Source of the DNA: Phaeosaccion multiseriatum
Taxonomy: Eukaryota; Ochrophyta, other classes
DNA length: 64,000 bases
Direction: 5' to 3'
NCBI GenBank assembly: GCA_965112735.1
Contig: OZ218956.1
Location: 372,001 to 436,000 of the forward strand
Numbering within the stretch: the stretch's first letter is position 1; the number at the start of each line of letters is the position of its first letter. The notes beneath the pieces were generated by a model that had not been told where the DNA came from, did not search any database, and saw only the letters and a program-made list of their open reading frames with translations. Made by a program: the position numbers and the translations under genes. Positions 56,990 through 64,000 of the stretch are shown here, one piece after another.

Positions 56990-57240
56990 TGTGTGTGTGT
57001 GCCTGCGTGCGTAGGGTTGGTGAGGCGTGGGGTTGGTGCTGCTGGCGTGTCTGTGCTTGGGGGGGGTGGTTCCACACCAAACTAGCTCCCGTCCCTCCCC
57101 TTTTGTTCCAGTTCTAGTTCAGTAGCCTCGATCAAATGAATGCTGCGTATCGATGTCGATACGCTCTCGGAGCTCACCTCCTACCCACCCACACACACAC
57201 GCACACACACACACGCACACACGCACACACACACACACAC

Positions 57241-57284
<44 letters not shown>

Positions 57285-57873
57285 ACACACACACGCACAC
57301 ACACACACACACACACACCAGGTGTGCCAATATCTCGATGCCAAGGGGGTGAGTTTCTCTGCCGGAAACAAGGCCAACCACAACGCGCTCAACAAGGCCG
57401 TGGCATACGGGCGCCAAGACGTGGTGAAATGGCTCATGAAGAGAGAGGTGGAGGGGGCAGAAAGAGCAACGGCGTACGCCGACCGCCGCTCTCCTTCAAG
57501 CTCCGGCGGCGGAGGAGGAGGCAGGTTGGCGTTGGGGGCAGAGGGGCCAGCGGGACTGGGGGTCGCTGCTTTGAAGGCGGCAGTTACGGCAGTTACTGAT
57601 ATAGCAACAGCAGAAGGGGCAGGGGGTCACGCGGCGGGTGGAGTGCCCCCACTGCGAATGGTCGAGGGGGAGACGAAGGAAGGAGAAGAGGAGCCGCACC
57701 CCGACACCTCGGCCGAGGAAGACAGGCTCCAGTCTCTGGTGGATCTTGCGCGGCTGGCGCAACAGCCCCTGGTGGAGAGACTCCTTGTGGAGCAGCAGCA
57801 GCACTTGGTGATGCAGCAGCAGCAGCAGCAGCAGCAGCAGAAAGCAGAGGCGGGCATTGGTGCCTCTGGGTGA
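54360..57873 (+). CDS. Ankyrin-repeat protein, possibly organelle-targeted
   Basis: Well-supported exons: 54557 (ATG) or earlier to 55209, 55598-55680, 55910-56173, 56381-56508, 56901-56948, 57322-57873; 575 residues from 54557. Ankyrin repeats: [92 protein letters not shown] and [20 protein letters not shown]. The N-terminal domain ([20 protein letters not shown], then [20 protein letters not shown]) is not recognised. An upstream ATG at 54360 opens [20 protein letters not shown] then APGGVRCF, like a signal or transit peptide, but I find no clean splice that joins it in frame, so both starts stay open. The C-terminus is Ala/Gly-rich, then poly-Gln with a motif A copy (HLVMQ). Confidence 0.8.
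55883..55900 (+). repeat. Motif A copy at an ankyrin-gene 3' splice site
   Basis: Perfect CTGTATCACCAACTGCTG, followed by TATGGCCAG; the exon starts at 55910, 9 bases later. Confidence 0.9.
56952..57002. repeat. (GT)n at ankyrin-gene donor
   Basis: The intron 56949-57321 begins GTATGTGCGTGTGTGTGTGT and ends with a (CA)n run, so its two ends are complementary. Confidence 0.9.
57189..57319. repeat. (CA)n at ankyrin-gene acceptor
   Basis: About 130 bases of CA with CG interruptions; its last CCAG is the acceptor for the exon starting at 57322. Confidence 0.9.
57799..57816 (-). repeat. Motif A copy, coding (QHLVMQ)
   Basis: CAGCACTTGGTGATGCAG (two changes) at the junction with a CAG run in the ankyrin protein tail. 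Confidence 0.75.
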
Positions 57874-58025
57874 ATCACCGATGCTCCCATCGCGGAGGCG
57901 AAGGAAAGGAGGAGCGTGTGAGCGGCCTTAAGCATCCCCTCCCTCGATGGCTGGATGGGACGTGATGCGCCTCCAGTCTCTCGAGTCGGCCGATCGACGC
58001 CAATGCGCCCCTCAGCCAGTCCTCA

Positions 58026-58201
58026 TATAGAGATCGATATCCAGTGTCGACATCGATTTGTCTCAACACAGACAGGGGCAGGACAGCGGGCGGGGCAGGG
58101 CCGGGGAAGGAACCCTCTCAGGTACCCCCACATTCGGACGGACGGACGGAGAGGTCGCTGTCTTCTCATAAGATGTCGACACTGGATATCGATCTCTATA
58201 T
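58026..58201. mobile_element. Foldback/MITE-like element with 30-bp perfect terminal repeats
   Basis: Positions 58026-58055 (starting ATATAGAGATCGATATCCAG) are perfectly complementary to 58172-58201, enclosing 116 unique bases with no coding capacity. The repeat contains ATCGAT and GTCGAC. I see no clear target-site duplication. Confidence 0.55.
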
Positions 58202-58528
58202 CGCTGGTTCATGTCCGTTCACTCCTTGGGTAGACATGGACGACTCCATGTAGTAGTCCCCAGCGGACAGACACTGAATGCCCTTACGTGACGTACTTAC
58301 GTAAGGTACTAAAAGTAATATTTCCCCAGATTTCAAAGCTCTCGCTCCGGCTACAGCGTTGCCCTCATTGCAATGGCCGGACACGATGATGGCTGCGAGT
58401 GGACGATGATGGGCCGAGAGCGTCATGAGCAAAGAGGGAGGCGAAGACAGTCGGTCGGCGCTGGAGGCGATGTATTATCCAGACCCAACCAGACACCGCG
58501 CCCGCTGTTCTCGGCTTCACGCCCCTCT

Positions 58529-58797
58529 CGCCCCCGTGCACGCCTAGCGGTTTTGGCTCTAGGCCGCTAGGCCGCTCGGCCTTCGGCCGAAATAGGCCTA
58601 GGCCGGCGGCCTCCGGCCGCTCTAGGCCGTTCACTTTTCAGCCCTAGCTAGGCGGCCTATAGCCAGGGGCATATGGGGCCTAGGCCGCGGGCCTCCGGCC
58701 CCCGCCTAGGCGGCCTATAAATAGGCCGAGGGCCTACGGCCCTCGCTAGGCCGGGCAATTTTCAATAGGCCTAGGCCGCTAGGCGTGCACGGGGGCG
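58529..58797. mobile_element. MITE-like element with 22-bp perfect terminal repeats, TAGGCC-rich
   Basis: CGCCCCCGTGCACGCCTAGC (plus GG) at 58529-58550 is perfectly repeated inverted at 58776-58797. The 225-base interior is built from nested AGGCCTAGGCC / GGCCTATA palindromes and could fold almost completely. No target-site duplication seen. Confidence 0.55.
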
Positions 58798-59044
58798 ACC
58801 CCCTCCGCCGCCCGGCTCACACACACGCCCACCACGGGACGTCCACGTCCACACGCGTTCTCGGCCAAAGCACGACCAGTCTGATGTACGTGCCTCGGAC
58901 AGGGGCCGCTCGGACGTCCCGGGGACGTCCGAACACCCTGACGCGTAAAAAAACCTACTCGGGTCCCGTGTACGCCTCTTACCACGGTATCCAGAAACGT
59001 AACGACTTTTTGGATGGGCGGCGGACGGCACCGATTCTGACCCG

Positions 59045-62000
59045 ATGCACACCTCTCTCATGTTGAGAGGTAATTGCGAATTATGCGGATTTTGGAACAC
59101 CGAAAATTTCTCCGTGTCCCACACCGCTCGGCGGCGAAGCAGTGAACGTGAAGTTACCAGTTCTAAAAGGCGAGGGCGGGGTCACCTCCCGGACGTCACT
59201 TGCTTTGGTGCTGCATCTGGGAAGGACCATTGCGGTGGAGTGGATCCGGTACTGCGAGGATACGGCAGGGTGCACACAGACACACAGGAGCAGCACGCCA
59301 AGCGAGAGAAGATGACCAGTTTTTTGGCGCGAACCGAGCGGAGGAAGACGAGGCGACGAGAGCAAGCCGAGCAGGAGCAGCAGCAGCAGCAGGAGGAGGA
59401 GGAGGAGGAGGAGGAGGAGAAGGAGGAGGAGGAGGAGGAGGAGGAGGAGGAGGAGGAGGAGGAGGAGGAGGACGAGGAGGAGGAGGAGGAGGAGAAGGAG
59501 GAGGAGGAGGCGGAGGAGGAGGAGGAGGAGGAGGAGGAGGAGGAGGAGGAGGAGGAGGAGCGCCATTTACGAAAGCTCAAAAGGAAGAGGAGTAGGAGCC
59601 GTGTGAGCAGCAGCAGGAGCAGCAGCAGCGAAGCCCGTGGTACAAAGAGGGCGGGTTCGTGGATCGTCTCTCCTCCTGCTGCGGGTGCACGTCCCCCCGC
59701 CCTCCTACCAGCTGGCCATGAGGGTCCTCGAGTCCGGGAAGGAATCCCAGCAGCAGCAGCACCCGCAACAAGAACAGTGGCAACCAGAGGCAGGGCGGCG
59801 GGCAGCACGGGAGGGCACCAAAGAAGCCCAGCCAAGGTGGTGAGACGAAATACCTACACTCACCGCATGAAGTTCCGGACCTGGAGCGAAGAAGAGGACA
59901 AGAGACTCCGCTTCGCCGTGGACTCCATGGGCGACCGAAACTGGGCCAAGATCGCTGAGGTGGTCGTGACCAAGAACAAGACACAGTGTCTGCAGCGGTG
60001 GCGTAGAGTGCTGAGCGGAGTCAAGAAGGGCCCCTGGAATGCAGACGAAGATCGGGTGCTGACCGCTCTTGTGCATGAGAAGGGCTTTAAAAACTGGGGC
60101 AAGCTTGCCGAAGACATGCCCGATCGGACCCCGAAGCAGTGCCGCGAGAGATGGTTGTATCATCTCGACCCGGCCGTGTACAAAGGGAACTTCACCAAGG
60201 AGGAGGATGAGGTCATCATCACCATGCAGCGCGACTTGGGCAATCGGTGGGCGAGCATAGCGAGGAGCCTGCCGGGAAGAACGGAGACGCAGGTCAGGAC
60301 AAGGTTCTCGGCCATAATGCGGAGCAAGAGAAGCAGGGCGAGGAGGACAGGGGTGAAGAGGGGGGCGCGGCAGCAGCGGCGAAAGCAACAACGATTGGAA
60401 GAGAAGGAAGAAGAAGATGAGGAGGAGGAGGAGGAGCAGGAGCAGGAGGAGGAGGAGGAGGAGCAGCAGCAGGAGGAGGAGGAGGAGAATGAGGAGAATG
60501 AGGAGAATGAGGAGGAGCAAAAGGAGGGGCAGGAGCAGAAGAAGAAGAAGAGGAAGGTGAAGAAGGAGAAGGAGGAGGAGAAGGAGGAGAAGAAGGAGGG
60601 GGAGGAGGAGGCGGACGAGGGTGAGGCGGACGAGGACGATAACGAGGAGGACGAGGTCGAAGAGGAGGAGATGCGAGGGGGGCGCGGGCAGGCATCAGGA
60701 GGGAACGAGGCCATCCACCCTTCCCACCCCACTCCGGCGTACTTCGATGCGGACACCACACCACTACCAGAGGGCCCTGCGGTTTACCCGCTGCCGCCGA
60801 CGGACCACCCGCACGCCACCTCCCTGCACCACCTGCACCACCACCACCACCAGCAGCAGCAGCAGCAGGAGGAGGAGAAGCAGTTGGTGATACAGGGCCG
60901 GCTGGAGGACCACAGGGCAGGGCCGGAGGACCTCCGGCACCACCAACACGGCAACAACGGCACAAGTGGCACAGGCAGTGTCATACCGCCTGATTTGTTT
61001 CCACCCTCCACCCCCTCCCCCTGCGACGGCGGGCCCCGCAACAGGGAGAGGTATGGGGCGCCTGCCACCATGGTCCGGCAGCAGGTGACCTTGAACACTT
61101 TCAGGCCACAGTGCCTTGCGACACCGCGAGATTCATCCTCCGGGCACCACTGCCACCCACCACCACCACCACCACAGCAGACCCGTCTCGACCACTCTGC
61201 TGCCCCCCTCCCACCCACCACCACCGCCCCCGACGGCCGCCCCCACGCGGTGTCATACTACCATCACGCGGAGGAGGAGGAGGAGGAGGAGGAGGAGGAG
61301 GGGGGGGGGGGTGCCGTTTGTGGATATGATGGTGGGCCCGCCAGAGCGCAGTCTTAGCAGCAGCAGCCAGTCGTGCGGTGACAGAGGGACTTTAGCTGGG
61401 GGCGGCGGCGGCGGCGGCGGCGGCGGCGGAGGAGGAGGAGGAGGAGGAGGAGGGAGAGGAGGAGGAGGGAGAGGAGGAGGAGGAGGAGGAGGAGGAGGAG
61501 GAGGAGGAGGAGGAGGAGGAGGAGGAGGAGGAGAAGGAGGAGGAGGAAGGCAGGGGAGAGGGGTCAACAACCCCAACTTGGACGTTAGGCTGGTGTTGAA
61601 GGAGTTCAACCACTTGCTTGGAGAGGGTGGAGAAGCGCACGGACCCACAGCCTACATCCAAGATTTCCATCGCGTTCCCTACCACCAGCACCAGCACCAG
61701 CACCAGCACCAGCAGGAGCGTGGCGTGGAGGAGTACCCTTCCTTGCCGGCGTCTCTGTGCTCCTCCCCCTCGTTGGCCTTCTCTTTGCCGGTCCCATCGG
61801 GCGGCTTGCCAATGGCCTTGTTGGGCTCTGACAAGGAGCCTCCGAGTGGTGGTTGCTGGACTACCTTCGCGCAGCCTGGCCAGCAGACCGAAGCCCTTCC
61901 TCCGCAGCGGGTTTCGGATCACCACCAAGCCTACTTTCCTCCGCCCCAACAACAGCAAAGAGCACAGGAGCTGCAGCAGCAGGAACTGCAGCAGCAGGAG

Positions 62001-62417
62001 CAGCAACGAGCCCGCCATGCGAAGCACGAGTGGGTGGGTGGAGGGCAGGTGCCAGTGGACTCCATCAACCATGACATCCCCCTCCCTCTGTCCTTGTCGG
62101 AGGGCCCTGCTACTGGCTCTACACTCTCTCATTGGGGCAGCAACAGCGGCGTCAGCATCAGCAACAGCAGCAGCAACAATATCTACAGTGGCAGTAGCAG
62201 CAGCAGCAGCAGCAGCAGCAGCCATGGCTATACCAGCGGCGACAGTAGCAGCAGCGGGACCCCGCTCGGCATGCCCCCCCTCCAAATTCATCAAGAGCCC
62301 TATGGCGTCCGCGTCGATAGGCGCACCAGCTTTGACAGCCCCAACCTGAGCCCTTCGCACAGAATACTTGGCAGGCCAAGAAGAACTTGCCACTCCCAGG
62401 GGCGCTGGCAGATGTGA
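59045..62417 (+). CDS. R1R2R3 Myb transcription factor
   Basis: Single exon with a frame change at a 12-G run (61300-61311); about 1120 residues. A poly-Glu tract (59394-59560) precedes three Myb repeats: R1 KFRTWSEEEDKRLRFAVDSM and CLQRWRRVL, R2 KKGPWNADEDRVLTALVHEK and CRERWLYHLDP, R3 YKGNFTKEEDEVIITMQRDL and VRTRFSAIMR. R1 and R2 keep the three spaced Trp; R3 has Phe in place of the first and last. The three-repeat arrangement is that of c-Myb/plant MYB3R, which bind DNA and control cell-cycle genes. After it come Glu, His and Pro-rich parts, a long poly-Gly tract (61400-61545) and Gln/Ser-rich segments, typical of activation domains. The start may be the ATG at 59045 or 59311. Motif A lies in frame at 60881. 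Confidence 0.85.
59394..59560 (+). repeat. GAG repeat encoding poly-Glu
   Basis: About 55 codons, nearly all GAG, upstream of the Myb repeats. Confidence 0.95.
60881..60895 (-). repeat. Motif A copy, coding (QLVIQ)
   Basis: CAGTTGGTGATACAG after a CAG/GAG run in the Myb protein. Confidence 0.85.
61400..61545 (+). repeat. GGC/GGA repeat encoding poly-Gly
   Basis: About 48 codons of GGC then GGA, in the second frame of the Myb gene. Confidence 0.9.
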
Positions 62418-62614
62418 AGCTACGCACGCACACACACACGCACACACACATGAAGCGTAACTATTTATTGCAACCGAGTTATTACTGAATTGTATCATCA
62501 TATATAGAACTTTATTGTGCTGGTTATGCGCTATGTAAAGGCGTAACAGGCCCCGATAGGCAAAGGCCTCAACTGAACACACCAAATTAACTCTATCATT
62601 GAACGCGCTCAAGT
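62418..62614. other. Convergent 3' spacer
   Basis: 197 bases, AT-richer; TTTATTG at about 62508 could be the complement of a poly(A) signal for the minus-strand gene. Confidence 0.4.
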
Positions 62615-62974
62615 CTACTCGGTGGACGTGTCCTCCACAGCCGTCGTCTTCATCAGTCGCACATACACGTACTCGCCCCCCACAACATACACCTTTTTCT
62701 GTAACCGCCCCGTGGTATCAGGACTGCCGTCCCCTGGCAGCGTGTCAAACGCCAGTTGTGAGTGCTCGATGGAGGAGAACATGACCATGGTCTTGCCCTG
62801 GCCGGAGGTGCTGTTGGCGGTGATGTCCTCCACGCGCTCGGGCACGATGTGAGTCTTGCTCCGGAACAGATCTTGGAGGTTGCTGGCCTTGTAACTGCGG
62901 AGGGGAATTACAGGCACACACACAGCACACACACAGCACATGCACACACACATACACACACACATACACACACA

Positions 62975-63026
<52 letters not shown>

Positions 63027-63155
63027 GTCACGCGCGAGAGAGCGTAAGTGGGTATGCCGCACCGGCCGTGAGGATGAGTCGCACAGACACAGGGACAGCT
63101 TGGTGTATGAGAGAGAGAGACAGCCAGAGCCAGAGCCAGGGAGGGAGAAGAGAGA

Positions 63156-63197
<42 letters not shown>

Positions 63198-64000
63198 AGA
63201 GAGAGAGACACATGCCGTGTGCGTGCTCACCTCTTGGGTATTCTATGCACAAACAGGCACTGCTTGGACATGCGCCTGGTGAGGTCACACCGCTCCACCT
63301 GACGCCAAGTCCCAAGCGCAAGCAATTAAGGGTTCACAGAACCAAACAGCAGCAGGAGCAGGAGCAGTTGGTGATGCAGCAGCAGCAGCAGCAGCAGCAG
63401 CAGCCGCAGCAGAGAGGTGGGGGAGACAGCGGGGCTCAGTTAGTTGTTGGCTCTCGAAAAAAGGTAGAGACGTACAGACAGAGTAGCAAGGAAGCTTTGA
63501 CACAAATGGCTGCACCCCCCCCCCCCCCCCCCCCTGTCACCCACAACCTCACCTTGGCCATGGCCTGATTCTTGGGTCGCTTCAAAGCCCATTTGGCCAC
63601 TGTGAGGGTGCTCAAGGCGTCGGTTACGGAATCGTGAGCCCCGTCTTGGATCAGCTTGCCCGTGCAGGCCTGTGTGTGTGGGCAGATGGTGATGGCGTTT
63701 GGGGGGTTGGGATTACAACACCGAGTCAGCGAGGGAGAGAGGTTGGCACGGAGGAAGGAAGGGAGGGAGGAAGGAAGGAAGGAAGGAAGGGGGAGAGGGA
63801 CGGAGGCCTGGTTTGCTTGTTGCACAAGCTCGCAGGCCTCCATACAGAAACTCAAAGTCAAACTCACCTTGACGCAGTCCTTGAGACTTGGCGTGGCTCC
63901 CGGCTCGTCCTTGACCTCAAAGAGATAGGCCGTGTCTACAATAGTGTCGTGTGATAGTCGGAGGGCAGAGAGGTCGTTGGAGAGGGCATGCCCCACAAGC
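62615..64000 (-). CDS. DEDDh 3'-5' exonuclease, REXO/RNase T-like (C-terminal part)
   Basis: Exons (minus) 64000-63868, 63669-63553, 63298-63231, 62898-62615, in phase; the 5' part is outside the window. The visible piece starts LVGHALSNDLSALRLSHDTI then DTAYLFEVKDEPGATPSLKD (the ExoIII motif with the second Asp), and continues to IQDGAHDSVTDALSTLTVAK, which holds the H-x4-D motif III of DEDDh nucleases. This fits the REXO1/REXO4/SDN group, which trims small RNAs or rRNA. The 95-residue tail (SYKASNLQDLFRSKTHIVPE to ARQ-free KVYVVGGEYVYVRLMKTTAV) is not part of the core fold; its TSGQGKTMVMFSSIEHSQLA segment resembles an RNA-binding extension. The family is clear; the specific member is not. 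Confidence 0.8.
62917..63024. repeat. (CA)n microsatellite in exonuclease-gene intron
   Basis: About 100 bases of CA alternation with CAT interruptions. Confidence 0.9.
63362..63379 (-). repeat. Motif A copy in intron
   Basis: GAGCAGTTGGTGATGCAG leading into a CAG run in the 63299-63552 intron. Confidence 0.8.
63519..63534. repeat. 16-C homopolymer in intron
   Basis: Uninterrupted C run 19 bases from the exon ending at 63553 on the coding strand. Confidence 0.9.

Larger units (their letters stand above)
57874..59044. other. Intergenic region rich in inverted repeats
   Basis: Contains two separate inverted-repeat elements (58026-58201 and 58529-58797) and a palindromic TTACGTGACGTACTTACGTAAG-like cluster around 58285-58305. 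Codon-like open frames here are short and overlap the repeats. No gene supported. Confidence 0.6.

Noticed and set aside
58196-58432. 78-codon minus-strand frame (GNAVAGARALKSGEI) in the intergenic region
   Set aside because: It overlaps an inverted-repeat arm, has no splice or promoter context and no recognisable domain; too weak to call.

Overview
The window is nuclear DNA from a GC-rich, compact, intron-rich eukaryote. Signs of this are GT-AG introns with consistent phases, eukaryote-only families (RAD9 checkpoint clamp, Hsp110, COPI-associated protein, R1R2R3 Myb, DUS1-type dihydrouridine synthase, GT61 glycosyltransferase) and no operons, Shine-Dalgarno sites or CRISPR arrays. A gene about every 4 kb, heavy simple-sequence content and several divergent promoters suggest a small-genome microalga. 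A stramenopile such as a Nannochloropsis/Microchloropsis-like eustigmatophyte is my best guess, but it is inference only.

Layout: 2-7106 (+) glycosyltransferase-like plus sulfotransferase protein, 5' end outside the window; 7334-8623 (+) small unrecognised gene; 8724-12119 (-) RAD9; 12417-14111 (+) COPI-associated membrane protein; 15225-23985 (-) about 2250-residue protein with a zinc-finger-like cluster and a split PH domain; 24448-28502 (+) coiled-coil/WW protein; 28773-31572 (-) low-complexity charged protein; 31707-33100 (+) basic coiled-coil protein; 33054-33441 (-) tentative small coiled-coil gene; 33874-37118 (-) tRNA-dihydrouridine synthase; 37344-38339 (+) unknown single-exon gene; 38914-44630 (-) Hsp110; 45162-52033 (+) GT61 glycosyltransferase; 52492-53457 (+) unknown; 54360/54557-57873 (+) ankyrin-repeat protein; 57874-59044 intergenic region with two MITE-like inverted-repeat elements; 59045-62417 (+) three-repeat Myb; 62615-64000 (-) 3' part of a DEDDh exonuclease. 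Exon models were built by hand from splice signals and phase continuity. All introns are predictions.

The genes do not form one pathway. They cover cell-surface glycan work (sulfotransferase, GT61), genome maintenance (RAD9), RNA processing (DUS, exonuclease), proteostasis (Hsp110), membrane trafficking (COPI-associated, PH protein) and transcription (Myb). Five gene pairs are head to head with 134-531 bp between start codons.

The most unusual signal is two short dispersed sequence families. Motif A (CTGTATCACCAACTGCTG or its complement, beside CTG/CAG runs) occurs at 18 or more places. It lies in coding exons as QLVIQ, AVGDTA or VSPTA peptides, and in introns directly next to splice sites. 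Motif B (GGGATGGCAGTGGATGGG) sits almost only at intron ends: purine orientation after donors, pyrimidine orientation before acceptors, so some intron ends are self-complementary. Both look like small propagating elements or splice-associated repeats and are the best candidates here for something undescribed.
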